A stretch of DNA of 11,374 nt from Opitutales bacterium (GCA_029059365.1 JAIDVZ010000160.1:1-11374), one strand, 5' to 3'; positions 1 to 7,285 are shown, counted from the first letter of the stretch. Notes: generated by a model not told the origin, from the sequence alone. A program made the numbers and translations.

Positions 1-1
1 C

Positions 2-232
2 GCCATAAGTATACATAAATCGCAGGGTAGCGAATTTCCTGTCGTGATTATCCCGCTACTTAAGCAACATTACATCATGTTGCAGCGAAATCTGATCTAT
101 ACTGCGATAACACGTGGAAAAAATAAGGTATTTATCGTTGGAGATAGCGCTGCATACGATATAGCGGTGCGCAATAATCGTACTGAAGCAAGATTGACTG
201 GGCTATTGGACGCTATCCGTTCAGAGTCTTAA
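2..232 (+). CDS. recD2: RecD2-type SF1 DNA helicase, C-terminal end (partial, 5' cut by window edge)
   Basis: The open frame enters from the left edge in the frame starting at base 2 and ends at TAA 230-232, giving about 76 visible residues. It begins [20 protein letters not shown], the HKSQGSEF signature of SF1 helicase motif V/Va. It continues with [12 protein letters not shown], motif VI with its arginine finger, then KVFIVGD and a short tail. This matches the end of the RecD2/TraA-like ATP-dependent DNA helicases (5'-3' unwinding in DNA repair) found in bacteria without RecBCD. A GTG at 44 is internal to this frame and not the true start. It is the only plus-strand gene here. Its last 12 bp overlap the end of the convergent NAD kinase gene. 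UvrD/Rep-like helicases also have motif VI, but the HKSQGSEF form and the motif V-to-VI spacing favour RecD2. Confidence 0.88.
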   Translation, partial: AISIHKSQGSEFPVVIIPLLKQHYIMLQRNLIYTAITRGKNKVFIVGDSAAYDIAVRNNRTEARLTGLLDAIRSES

Positions 233-1012
233 TTTTTTGTTTAAGGTATTGAAGAACGGATCTTGATACAACTGTATGATTTTTAGCTGAGATTGAGTGG
301 TCGTCACAGTGATACTGGATGCGTTCTCAACGTAATTACTATCGGCATATACCGAGAATTCACCGGATTTTCCACGGATGATGATCGTTGAATGAACTGG
401 GAAAATTATTGTATTTCTAGGGCCAGTGTGCGGACATATCGGGGTCGCCAACAACGCATCCACACTGGGATGTACTATTGGACCATTTGCCGATGAGTTG
501 TATGCAGTTGATCCAGTCGGCGAGGCAATGATTAATCCATCAGCGACGTATTGAGCGATAGCGGTATCGTCATATTCAAGCTGAAGTTTTACCGTGCGTG
601 CACAATCAATATTCCGAACAACAAATTCATTTAGTGCCACTACTTCACGGTCCCCGATCACTGCTTTTAATAATTGGCGCTCGGATATATAAAATTGTTT
701 CGCTTGCACCTTTTTGATGCAATCTAGTGCATTTTCAGTGTCGGTGCTTGAAAGAAATCCAAGCGATCCATAATTGATGCTAATTACAGGGATATTTTTA
801 TGAGCTAATGTTGGAGCGATGCCGAGCAACGTACCATCCCCACCAACCGTGATGCACAGGTCGTATCCGTTTAGATCATCAGATTGGATGGGATATCTGT
901 CAAATATCGAGCATTTGCGAAAAATTTTACTAACTTCTTCAGAAAGTTTTTGAGCAAACACAAGTGCCCCATGTTTGGAACGATTTACAACGATGGCGGC
1001 TGCACAGAACAT
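221..1012 (-). CDS. nadK: NAD kinase (ATP- or polyphosphate-dependent)
   Basis: This 263-residue cytosolic enzyme phosphorylates NAD at the 2'-hydroxyl of its adenosine ribose to make NADP. The family marks are all present: GGDGT at residues 57-61 (phosphate donor and catalytic Asp), GSLGFL at 82-87, NE at 128-129, DG at 158-159, the glycine-rich PTGSTAY at 165-171, and TPICPH at 190-195. The length is slightly below E. coli NadK (292), with the N-terminal Rossmann half compact. ATG at 1012 is the first plausible start. Only a weak GAG-containing ribosome site precedes it, and a small GCTCA/TGAGC inverted repeat lies just upstream. It is the last gene of the minus-strand run, 50 nt after the zinc-ribbon gene, and may be cotranscribed with the ribosomal cluster. 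Its stop TGA lies inside the convergent helicase gene. I see no internal defects. Confidence 0.95.
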   Translation of the reverse strand: MFCAAAIVVNRSKHGALVFAQKLSEEVSKIFRKCSIFDRYPIQSDDLNGYDLCITVGGDGTLLGIAPTLAHKNIPVISINYGSLGFLSSTDTENALDCIKKVQAKQFYISERQLLKAVIGDREVVALNEFVVRNIDCARTVKLQLEYDDTAIAQYVADGLIIASPTGSTAYNSSANGPIVHPSVDALLATPICPHTGPRNTIIFPVHSTIIIRGKSGEFSVYADSNYVENASSITVTTTQSQLKIIQLYQDPFFNTLNKKLRL

Positions 1013-1062
1013 CTCATTTGCTCATAGTGAGCTATATAATAATTACAAGTTAATATCGATTT

Positions 1063-1278
1063 TTAAAATTTCGCCAACGTAATCTTCTGCCCGCATTGCG
1101 AACATATTACATCTGAATTTTCAGCATCACTAGGCTCAAATCGGTTACAATTTTTACACCAAAATACGTGACAAGATTGCGGAGCAATGTATCTATTTTG
1201 TTCAACGAAATAAGTGCAAACAACGGACCCGACAAGGAGCAAGAATATACAACAAACGAGAAACATATAGATGCTCAT
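1063..1278 (-). CDS. Small membrane-anchored zinc-ribbon protein, unknown function
   Basis: I do not recognise this gene. From ATG 1278 it encodes 71 residues. Residues about 4-25 form one hydrophobic helix (FLVCCIFLLLVGSVV) with almost no N-terminal tail. A short linker follows, then a C-terminal zinc-ribbon-like pair: CKNC at 41-44 and CSQCGQ at 59-64, 14 residues apart, with an extra Cys at 36 and an acidic spacer. This predicts a single-pass protein carrying a rubredoxin-knuckle zinc site; which side of the membrane it faces is unclear. The start is uncertain. ATG 1278 has GGGGAG 12 nt upstream. TTG 1314 would give 83 residues, overlap the rplQ stop by 4 nt, and has AGGA close by. It lies between rplQ and nadK on the same strand and is probably cotranscribed. 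The Cys pairs and reading frame support a real gene; the function is unknown. Confidence 0.7.
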   Translation of the reverse strand: MSIYMFLVCCIFLLLVGSVVCTYFVEQNRYIAPQSCHVFWCKNCNRFEPSDAENSDVICSQCGQKITLAKF

Positions 1279-1310
1279 GCTACACACGTACTCCCCACGA
1301 GAACAAAAAA

Positions 1311-1937
1311 TCAAGCATCCTTTTTAGCGCCGGACTTTGTTCCTGTTTTTTTGCTAGGTTTTGTTTTGGCAGGAGCTTTTGTGGATGATTTTGCTCGCTC
1401 CGTTTTTGGTTTGGATTTTGATGCGGCATCAGCAGGTGCTTTATCGGCACTCGACTGATCTTTTTCGGCTGGTTCCGAATCTACTTTCGAAGATTCTGTT
1501 TGTTTCTCCTGTTTTCTGCTTTTGCGGCTCTTACGTGATTTAGAATATCCCTTATCATCCGCGTAAACAAGCTCAATTATCGCCATCTTAGCCGAATCAC
1601 CGACACGCGGAACGAGCTTATATATACGAGTATACCCGCCATTACGATTGATGAACTCCACGGCTTTTACGTCGAATAATTCCTTGACCGCATCTTCATC
1701 ACGCACACGAGCGATAGCTAACCGCCGGTAATGTAATTTGACAGTTGCATCAGGTGATTTATGAGCCTTGACCGCCAGTGTTATGAGCTTTTCAGCAAAT
1801 GGACGCAAAGCCTTTGCTTTCGCTAAAGTTGTGTTGATTTTTCCATGTTCAAATAATGCGGCAGCCAAATTTGCCATCAACGCTTCGCGATGCTCCTTTG
1901 TGCAACCTAAAGAAAAACGATGTTTACCGTGACGCAT
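1311..1937 (-). CDS. rplQ: 50S ribosomal protein L17 (bL17) with long basic C-terminal tail
   Basis: L17 is a large-subunit protein near the peptide exit region. Residues 1-127 are the conserved core: MRHGKHRFSLG, then NLAAALFEHGKINTTLAKAK, RPFAEKLITLA, and NRNGGYTRIYKL near 98-108. E. coli L17 has 127 residues and this one has 208. The extra 80 residues (about 129-208) are low complexity and rich in Lys, Ser, Ala, Pro and Glu. They begin with a KSRKSRKSRK repeat whose codons differ between copies, so it is not a recent slippage product. The tail is probably disordered and may bind RNA. ATG 1937 is preceded by AAGGAAA at 1945-1951. It is the last ribosomal gene of the run, 21 nt after rpoA, the usual position. 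I recall similar Lys/Ala-rich L17 tails in Opitutia, which supports the lineage call. Confidence 0.97.
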   Translation of the reverse strand: MRHGKHRFSLGCTKEHREALMANLAAALFEHGKINTTLAKAKALRPFAEKLITLAVKAHKSPDATVKLHYRRLAIARVRDEDAVKELFDVKAVEFINRNGGYTRIYKLVPRVGDSAKMAIIELVYADDKGYSKSRKSRKSRKQEKQTESSKVDSEPAEKDQSSADKAPADAASKSKPKTERAKSSTKAPAKTKPSKKTGTKSGAKKDA

Positions 1938-1958
1938 TTACTTTTTTCCTTAAAAATT

Positions 1959-2960
1959 TTATCCTAAAATATGGTCCTTATCCAGTAGTCTCGTATCTAT
2001 TTTCATCCCAAGAGACAAGCCCAAACTCCCGAGTCGATCCTTGATCTCATTGAGAGATTTCTTACCGAAGTTCCGATAACGTAACATATCATTTTCTGTT
2101 TTCATCACGAGCTCACCAACAGTCATTATGTTCGCGTTGTTCAAGCAATTAGCCGCACGTACGGAAAGTTCAATCTCGTTAACGCTCATATTGAGAAGTT
2201 TGCGCAACCGGTTTTGCTCATCGCTTACTTCCTCAGTGGCCGTATCAAACTCGATTTCTTCATCAGAGGTTTGATTAAATATCGTCAAATGATGCATCAA
2301 CACTGCGGCAGCTTCTTTCAGGGCCTCAGAAGGATGAATTCGTCCATCTGTCCAGATTTCTAGAGATAACTTATCGAAATCAGTCATTTGACCGACACGA
2401 GTATCGTACACTGAGTATTTTGCTAATTTTACGGGACTGAACATTGCATCGATCGGCAATAACCCGATTTTTGATCTGTTTGGATGCGTGGTCCCAGGCA
2501 TGTACCCGCGCCCGACCTTCAATTCCATCCGGGCAACAAACCGTTGCTTGGTGTCCAAGGTGCATATTACTTGGTCTGGATTCAAAATCGTAAATTTGCC
2601 ATCACCAGTGATATCGCTAGCAAGTACCTTGCCCTCTTTGGAGACATCGATGCTCAGCATAACACTATCGCGTCCTTCGACCTTGAACAGGACCTTTTTG
2701 ATGTTTAAAATTATTTCCGTGACGTCTTCTACAACCCCTGGGATACTTTGAAACTCATGGCTTACACCGTCAATTTCAACGGAAACAACAGCTGCTCCTT
2801 CAATCGAACCCAATAGAATACGCCTCAACGCATTGCCTATACTATGAGCGAAGCCAGCTTCGAATGGCTCAACGATGAACATTGCATAAGTATCTGTGGC
2901 GGTTTGCTCAACTTTCGTTAATTTACTTGGCAATTCAAACTTGCCCAACTGTTTAACCAT
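1959..2960 (-). CDS. rpoA: DNA-directed RNA polymerase alpha subunit
   Basis: This 333-residue alpha subunit forms the dimer that nucleates RNA polymerase assembly and contacts activators and UP-element DNA. The N-terminal domain shows HSIGNALRRILL at 39-50, VEDVTEIILN at 77-86, VGRGY at 149-153 and RVGQMTDFDKL at 188-198. An acidic linker spans about 232-250. The C-terminal domain (about 255-315) contains ELSVRAANCL at 264-273, where Arg268 corresponds to E. coli Arg265 that contacts DNA, and RNFGKKSLNEIKDRL at 296-310, with the helix-hairpin-helix residues intact. Length is close to E. coli (329). ATG 2960 has AGAGGA at 2968-2973, a good Shine-Dalgarno. It sits between rpsD and rplQ, the classic alpha-operon order. 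Nothing is missing. Confidence 0.99.
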   Translation of the reverse strand: MVKQLGKFELPSKLTKVEQTATDTYAMFIVEPFEAGFAHSIGNALRRILLGSIEGAAVVSVEIDGVSHEFQSIPGVVEDVTEIILNIKKVLFKVEGRDSVMLSIDVSKEGKVLASDITGDGKFTILNPDQVICTLDTKQRFVARMELKVGRGYMPGTTHPNRSKIGLLPIDAMFSPVKLAKYSVYDTRVGQMTDFDKLSLEIWTDGRIHPSEALKEAAAVLMHHLTIFNQTSDEEIEFDTATEEVSDEQNRLRKLLNMSVNEIELSVRAANCLNNANIMTVGELVMKTENDMLRYRNFGKKSLNEIKDRLGSLGLSLGMKIDTRLLDKDHILG

Positions 2961-2978
2961 AAAAAAATCCTCTATAAA

Positions 2979-3587
2979 CTAACGACTATAAAATTCCACA
3001 ATCAATTGCTCGTTCAGATCTGGGGTGATTTCACCACGCTCAGGGACGCGATTAACAGACCCCTTCATAAGGGTAGAATTGAATTCCAACCACATCGGAA
3101 CGTTCCTAAACCTTGTCATCTCGATATTATTGACCGCGAGTTGACGAGAATGCGACTTATTCGCGACCTCTATCACATCTCCAATCGAGCATGTATAACT
3201 CGGTATATTCAACTTTTTTCCATTAACAAGAATGTGTCCGTGGGTAACAAATTGTCTGGCTGCCGCACGGCTCTTGGTCAGTCCCAGGCTATAAACTACA
3301 TTGTCCAATCTGAGCTCAAGCAACTGTAAGAACAACTCACCGGTGACCCCTTTTCTGTTTTTCGCCCTACTAAAAGCCAAGCGAAATTGTTTTTCACTCA
3401 TGCCGTACATGAAGCGCGCTTTCTGTTTTTCGATCAAACCGGCGGCGTATTCTGAGACCTTGCGATGCAAACGCGGGCCGTGCATACCCGGAATATATGG
3501 TTTGCGCTCCTCAGCATTGCCGGGTGTAAAAATCGACTGTGCAAATCGCCTATTAATTCTTGCTCTTGGGCCAATATAACGTGACAT
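2979..3587 (-). CDS. rpsD: 30S ribosomal protein S4 (uS4)
   Basis: S4 is a primary 16S rRNA binder that starts small-subunit assembly and, in E. coli, represses the alpha operon. The 202 residues begin MSRYIGPR. They include the N-terminal helical domain (HGPRLHRKVSEYAAGLIEKQKARFMYG) and the S4 RNA-binding domain at about 94-155 (LDNVVYSLGLTKSRAAARQF, then HGHILVNGKKLNIPS). It ends in EQLIVEFYSR. The N-terminus has no Cys zinc cluster (the only Cys is residue 133), so this is the zinc-free form. The HGPRL-R-K-SEYA and EQLIVEFYSR strings look most like verrucomicrobial S4 to me. ATG 3587 is preceded by GAGGAAA at 3595-3601. It lies 25 nt after rpsK and 18 nt before rpoA. Confidence 0.98.
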   Translation of the reverse strand: MSRYIGPRARINRRFAQSIFTPGNAEERKPYIPGMHGPRLHRKVSEYAAGLIEKQKARFMYGMSEKQFRLAFSRAKNRKGVTGELFLQLLELRLDNVVYSLGLTKSRAAARQFVTHGHILVNGKKLNIPSYTCSIGDVIEVANKSHSRQLAVNNIEMTRFRNVPMWLEFNSTLMKGSVNRVPERGEITPDLNEQLIVEFYSR

Positions 3588-3612
3588 AATGAAATTTCCT
3601 CAATAATATAAA

Positions 3613-4107
3613 TTAGACACGACGCGCCTTCCTGGGACGGCAACCATTATGCGGAACAGCGGTTACGTCTGTGATTTCGTCGACATTCAGCCCGAGAGAT
3701 TGTACGGCACGAATAGCAGCATCACGCCCGAGACCAGGCCCTTTTACAAAAATTTTTACATCCTTCAACCCATGAGACATCGCGACTCGCCCGGCATCCT
3801 GTACAACAACTTGCGCCGCATAGGCTGTTGATTTACGAGAGCCACGAAAGTTGCATTTTCCAGCGTTTGACCAGGAGATAACATTGCCATTCATATCTGT
3901 GAATGTTACATGTGTATTGTTAAACGTTGCCAAGATTGTACATCTGCCGCTAGCAACATTTTTGCTATTTTTAGCCCGCCGAACCTTTACCTCTGTATTA
4001 TCCTCTCCAAACAGGATGTCCATTCCTTCAGAAGATTTTTGTTCATCTTTTACCTCCTCTGAAACGGGCTCAACAACTTCATTCTTTATATCAGATGAAT
4101 CGCTCAT
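3613..4107 (-). CDS. rpsK: 30S ribosomal protein S11 (uS11) with acidic N-terminal extension
   Basis: S11 sits on the platform of the small subunit near the mRNA exit and interacts with S18/S21 and 16S rRNA. The core runs from about residue 43: ATFNNTHVTFTD at 60-71, FRGSRKSTAYAAQ at 87-99, VKGPGLGRDAAIRA at 121-134, and the hallmark PHNGCRPRKARRV at the end. The total is 164 residues against 129 in E. coli. The added 40 or so N-terminal residues are strongly acidic (about 13 Asp/Glu against 3 Lys), unlike the basic N-terminus of most S11 proteins. ATG 4107 has a weak GGAAAA upstream. A second ATG at 4023 (Met29) has AAGGA directly against it, too close to work well, so the long form is preferred. 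It is 22 nt after rpsM. Confidence 0.96.
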   Translation of the reverse strand: MSDSSDIKNEVVEPVSEEVKDEQKSSEGMDILFGEDNTEVKVRRAKNSKNVASGRCTILATFNNTHVTFTDMNGNVISWSNAGKCNFRGSRKSTAYAAQVVVQDAGRVAMSHGLKDVKIFVKGPGLGRDAAIRAVQSLGLNVDEITDVTAVPHNGCRPRKARRV

Positions 4108-4129
4108 TTATTTTCCAAATTTTTTTCAA

Positions 4130-4507
4130 TTAAGCCTTTTTCGATACCACACCAACTGTTTTTCTGGCTCCTTTGCGTGTACGCGCGTTAGTAGATGTAC
4201 GTTGTCCGCGTACCGGTAGTCCGCGATAATGACGCACCCCACGGTAGCTCTTGATAGCTTGCAGACGCTTCAAATTTGCCATCACCTCACGCCGCAAATC
4301 ACCCTCAATTTTCCAACCTTCGCTGTTAATCACCGATGTGATCTTATTGATATGCTCTTCATTTAATTCATTGGAGCGCATGTTAGGATCAAGGCCAGCT
4401 TTAGCTACTATAATTTCTGCACGGCTCATCCCGATGCCTTGGATATATCTCAAAGCATATGTGACCTTCTTGTTGTCCGGAATATCAACTCCTAAAATAC
4501 GCGGCAT
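4130..4507 (-). CDS. rpsM: 30S ribosomal protein S13 (uS13)
   Basis: S13 in the head of the small subunit forms bridges to the 50S subunit and contacts the P-site tRNA with its C-terminal tail. The 125 residues begin [15 protein letters not shown]. They contain the helix-two-turn-helix region ([21 protein letters not shown]) and [15 protein letters not shown]. They end in the conserved [15 protein letters not shown] and [12 protein letters not shown] strings plus a basic tail. Length is normal (118-126 in the family). ATG 4507 has a strong AGGAGAG at 4510-4516. It follows map by 47 nt. In many bacteria infA and rpmJ precede rpsM here, but 47 nt cannot hold either. Confidence 0.98.
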   Translation of the reverse strand: MPRILGVDIPDNKKVTYALRYIQGIGMSRAEIIVAKAGLDPNMRSNELNEEHINKITSVINSEGWKIEGDLRREVMANLKRLQAIKSYRGVRHYRGLPVRGQRTSTNARTRKGARKTVGVVSKKA

Positions 4508-4554
4508 AACTCTCCTAAATTTTCAAACATTCTTTTGATAAAACCCTTCAAAAA

Positions 4555-5331
4555 TCATTTTTTTACTAAAGTCAAGATTTCTGGCGAACTATTTGTTATT
4601 AAAATGGTATGCTCACAATGGGCGGCGAGTGAGCCATCATGCGTTTTTACTGTCCAACCATCTTGATCGACATAGATATCAGGTGAGCCAAGCGTAAACA
4701 TCGGCTCTATTGCTAGTGTCATCCCTGCTTTCAATAATGGACCAGTGTGTGGACGTCCGTAATTCGGAATCGACGGCGGTTCATGCATCTCACGCCCAAT
4801 ACCATGTCCAACAAATTCACGAATTACCCCGCAATCATGATCAATTGCGTATGTTTCGATCGCATGAGAAATATCACCGATCCTGTTTCCTGGTAAAGCT
4901 TTTGAAATTCCGATTAATAAAGCGTCTTCTGCGACCTTTGAAAATTGATCGGCGATCGGGTCGATTCGGCCAACGCGAACTATTCGGGTATTATCGCCAC
5001 AAAATCCTTTAAAATAAAGCGCAAGGTCGATGCTTAAAACATCACCATCCTGTAAAATTCGTTTTTTTGATGGAATTCCGTGTACCAATTCATCATTCAC
5101 AGAGATGCACGAATATGCCGGATACTTGCATTTTGACCCTGGGTAACCATACGCTGAACTAGTCGCGCCAAACTCTTTTATTTGGTCACGTCCAAAATCA
5201 TCAAGATCTTGGGTAGATATTCCAACTTTGACAAAATTAACCATCCTGTCGAGTACCTCAGCGGCAACCTGACATGCTGCGCGCATCCCATCGATCTCTT
5301 CTGGTGTTTTTATGTGAATGGTCTTGCTCAT
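4555..5331 (-). CDS. map: Type I methionine aminopeptidase
   Basis: This 258-residue cytosolic metalloprotease removes the initiator methionine from new proteins. All pita-bread active-site residues are visible: His84 (ELVHGIP), Asp102 (SIDLA), Asp113 (CGDNTRIV), His176 (FVGHGIG), His183 (MHEPP), Glu209 (AIEPM) and Glu240 (EHTILIT). There is no N-terminal zinc-finger extension, so it is the short bacterial form. ATG 5331 shares its A with the secY stop (TAATG), a coupling arrangement. An upstream TTG at 5349 would add six residues inside secY and is less likely. In many Gram-positives map follows adk at this point; here adk is absent and map follows secY directly. The position beside ribosomal genes fits its cotranslational role. 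Complete, with no defects. Confidence 0.98.
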   Translation of the reverse strand: MSKTIHIKTPEEIDGMRAACQVAAEVLDRMVNFVKVGISTQDLDDFGRDQIKEFGATSSAYGYPGSKCKYPAYSCISVNDELVHGIPSKKRILQDGDVLSIDLALYFKGFCGDNTRIVRVGRIDPIADQFSKVAEDALLIGISKALPGNRIGDISHAIETYAIDHDCGVIREFVGHGIGREMHEPPSIPNYGRPHTGPLLKAGMTLAIEPMFTLGSPDIYVDQDGWTVKTHDGSLAAHCEHTILITNSSPEILTLVKK

Positions 5332-5333
5332 TA
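5329..5333 (-). promoter_or_regulatory. TAATG stop-start overlap between secY and map
   Basis: Read on the minus strand, the secY stop TAA and the map start ATG share one base. No strong Shine-Dalgarno precedes it; only CACGGA lies just upstream. This suggests that ribosomes finishing secY reinitiate on map. It also decides the map start against the upstream TTG at 5349. Confidence 0.7.
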
Positions 5334-6827
5334 TCCGTGAAAAATCCAAGACAACACAAACACTGCAAAGACGAAAGCGAGTACATATACCGCCAGTCTT
5401 GTATATTTAAAATACTTAGCATCGCTTTTACTCACGCTCTCAATTGAGCTGCGGGTATGTATCTTACCTTTTTTCAAAAAACCATCGTAATTTTTCTGTA
5501 AAAGATACCCCTCAGCTTGTTTGATTGTTTCCAGCATGACGCCAACTGCGATCAGAGTACCTGTTCCGCCAAAAAATAGAGCGATGGAGTACGGAATTTT
5601 GCATATAAAACAAACAAAATCCGGAAGTAGGGCGATCAACGTCAGGAATACCGCTCCAGCTAATGTTAAGCGAGTCATTATAAAATCGATAAATTTAGCA
5701 GTATCGCTACCAGGGCGAACACCAGGTACGTAACCACCATTTTTCTTCAATTCATCCGCAATTTGGGTCGGACGAAACATCATCGATACCCAAAAATAGC
5801 TGAAACATAAAATTAACAAACCATAAGTGCAGTAATAAAATCCTGATCCATGGCTTAAAGCCCGAGACAATGATTGAAAGAAATTGATCCCTGTGGACGC
5901 CCCGATGTACGCAAATATTTGTTGCGGAAATAATAAAATTGCACTTGCAAAAATCACTGGCATAACACCGGAGTAATTGATTTTGAGCGGTAAATAGGAT
6001 GATTGACCACCGTACATTTTACGCCCAATAATGCGCTTAACATATTGAACCGGCACCCGGCGATCAGCCTGCGTAACAGCGATCATCAACGCAACTACGC
6101 CAAACAATAACCCCAACATCAACAAACCATGCCACAAACTCAGTGACCCAGTTCCAGCTCCAGCTGGGGCCTTTAACAAGGTAATCGCTTGTGAAAACGC
6201 GCTTGGCATGCTGGACAATATACCTGCAGCAATTAACAGTGAAACACCATTACCGATTCCGTACTGAGTAATTTGATCACCGATCCAGACCAATATCATT
6301 GTTCCAGCTGTTAAAATTATAGTGGAAAGAACAAAGAAATGTACCTTGTCGATTATCACCAAACTTCCAAACTGAGATTGATCAAACCCATAGAACAATT
6401 TTTCAGGGTAATTTGTTAATGCCGCGACCAACAAAAATCCCTGAATTAAACATATTAAAATCGTAACGTATCTGGTATACTGTGCGATACGCTGACGACC
6501 TGATTCACCCTCTTGGCTGATTCTGGCGAGTGAAGGATTAACTGCGGCCAGTAATTGCAGGATAATCGACGCACTGATATACGGCATGATCCCTAAACCA
6601 AATATCGCGCCCTTCATAAAAGCGCCGCCAGTGAACATATTGAACATGCCAAGCAGGCCATTACCGGTCGCTGCTCTTGTCAGCATAAAATCGTTTAATG
6701 GTGTTGGATCGAGCCCAGGTAGTGGGATATTTACTCCAATACGAGCAACAAACAACAAAGCAAGCGTCAGAAAAATTTTTTGACGCAGCTCCTTCACCTT
6801 AAAACAATTTGCAAATGTAGATAGCAT
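5331..6827 (-). CDS. secY: Preprotein translocase channel SecY, with extra C-terminal helix
   Basis: SecY is the inner-membrane channel through which SecA or the ribosome exports proteins. The 498 residues carry the family landmarks: the first helix near 18-36, plug/TM2a GNGLLGMFNMFTGGAF at 55-70, QEGESGRQRIAQYTRY at 105-120, YGIGNGVSLLI at 189-199, the basic C4 loop RRVPVQYVKRIIGRKMYGG at 256-274, and the C5 loop KNGGYVPGVRPG at 362-373. TM10 is near 412-435, followed by the usual cytosolic stretch to about 460. SecY normally ends shortly after this point (443 residues in E. coli). Here about 40 residues follow, including an 11th hydrophobic helix at about 478-496, ending in HG. ATG 6827 lies 5 nt after the rplO stop, with only a distant GGTGGA as ribosome site, so translation probably depends on coupling. 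The stop overlaps map. Confidence 0.98.
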   Translation of the reverse strand: MLSTFANCFKVKELRQKIFLTLALLFVARIGVNIPLPGLDPTPLNDFMLTRAATGNGLLGMFNMFTGGAFMKGAIFGLGIMPYISASIILQLLAAVNPSLARISQEGESGRQRIAQYTRYVTILICLIQGFLLVAALTNYPEKLFYGFDQSQFGSLVIIDKVHFFVLSTIILTAGTMILVWIGDQITQYGIGNGVSLLIAAGILSSMPSAFSQAITLLKAPAGAGTGSLSLWHGLLMLGLLFGVVALMIAVTQADRRVPVQYVKRIIGRKMYGGQSSYLPLKINYSGVMPVIFASAILLFPQQIFAYIGASTGINFFQSLSRALSHGSGFYYCTYGLLILCFSYFWVSMMFRPTQIADELKKNGGYVPGVRPGSDTAKFIDFIMTRLTLAGAVFLTLIALLPDFVCFICKIPYSIALFFGGTGTLIAVGVMLETIKQAEGYLLQKNYDGFLKKGKIHTRSSIESVSKSDAKYFKYTRLAVYVLAFVFAVFVLSWIFHG

Positions 6828-6832
6828 ATCTA

Positions 6833-7285
6833 TTAATTTTCCACCTTTGCCGTCAATTCGATCACCTTACCGCCAGCCTTTTCTATCGCTGAACGCGCAC
6901 TTGCTGAAAATTTATCGGCAACGATTTCAACAGAATGTTTCAGATTTCCGGTGCCAAGAATCTTCACTAGGCAATCTTGAGAACGAATAAGCCCATTCTC
7001 ATGGAAGAATTTTTTATCCATCGAAGATGCATCAAAACTCGCAATATCAGAGAGATTGATGACCGCGTATTCAGTGCGAAACCTGAAATTTGAAAATCCA
7101 CGCATCGGGAAATGCCGATAAAATGGAATACCACAGCAACACGGAGCAGGGGAGTAGCCCGATCTTGCTTTTCCACCTTTGTGCCCGCGTCCAGCAGTTT
7201 TTCCGTTCCCGCTGCCTACACCTTTACCGCGACGCTTTGTCGATTTAGAATAGGCACTTAACTTAGGTAAATTATTCAGGTTCAT
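6833..7285 (-). CDS. rplO: 50S ribosomal protein L15 (uL15), with unusual Cys cluster
   Basis: L15 is a large-subunit assembly protein whose glycine-rich N-terminal arm threads into 23S rRNA. The 150 residues begin MNLNNLPKLS. They include the arm RRGKGVGSGNGKTAGRGHKGGKARSG (about 18-43), IPFYRHFPMRGFSN at 53-66, and a globular domain ending GGKVIELTAKVEN. Length is normal (about 144-150). The usual GFEGGQ before M/I-P-x-Y-R is replaced by three cysteines and a glycine at 49-52, two residues shorter than the common form. ATG 7285 has no Shine-Dalgarno; the leader is AT-rich. It lies 24 nt after rpsE with no rpmD (L30) between, and 5 nt before secY. Confidence 0.96.
   Translation of the reverse strand: MNLNNLPKLSAYSKSTKRRGKGVGSGNGKTAGRGHKGGKARSGYSPAPCCCGIPFYRHFPMRGFSNFRFRTEYAVINLSDIASFDASSMDKKFFHENGLIRSQDCLVKILGTGNLKHSVEIVADKFSASARSAIEKAGGKVIELTAKVEN

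Noticed and set aside
266..286. ATACA/TGTAT stem followed by ATTTTT on the plus strand after recD2.
   Set aside because: The stem is short and AT-rich inside the nadK coding region; it would be a very weak terminator and is likely chance.
1020..1033. GCTCA-TAG-TGAGC inverted repeat just upstream of nadK.
   Set aside because: Five pairs with a 3 nt loop and no U run; too small to call a terminator or operator from one sequence.
1021..1062. TATAAT-like strings between the zinc-ribbon gene and nadK, possible internal promoter.
   Set aside because: The DNA is simply AT-rich; no -35 box sits at the right distance on the minus strand, and the perfect TATAAT is on the plus strand with no gene to serve.
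1168..1458. Plus-strand 96-codon frame opposite rplQ and the zinc-ribbon gene.
   Set aside because: Its composition is the antisense image of the Lys/Ala-rich L17 tail; no ribosome site or domain supports it.
2484..2751. Two overlapping plus-strand open frames inside rpoA, and similar frames opposite other ribosomal genes.
   Set aside because: They mirror strongly conserved minus-strand genes, have no recognisable domains, and follow the codon pattern of the opposite strand.
5332..5349. TTG start giving map six extra residues.
   Set aside because: The ATG at 5331 forms a TAATG junction with secY and gives the usual MAP N-terminus.
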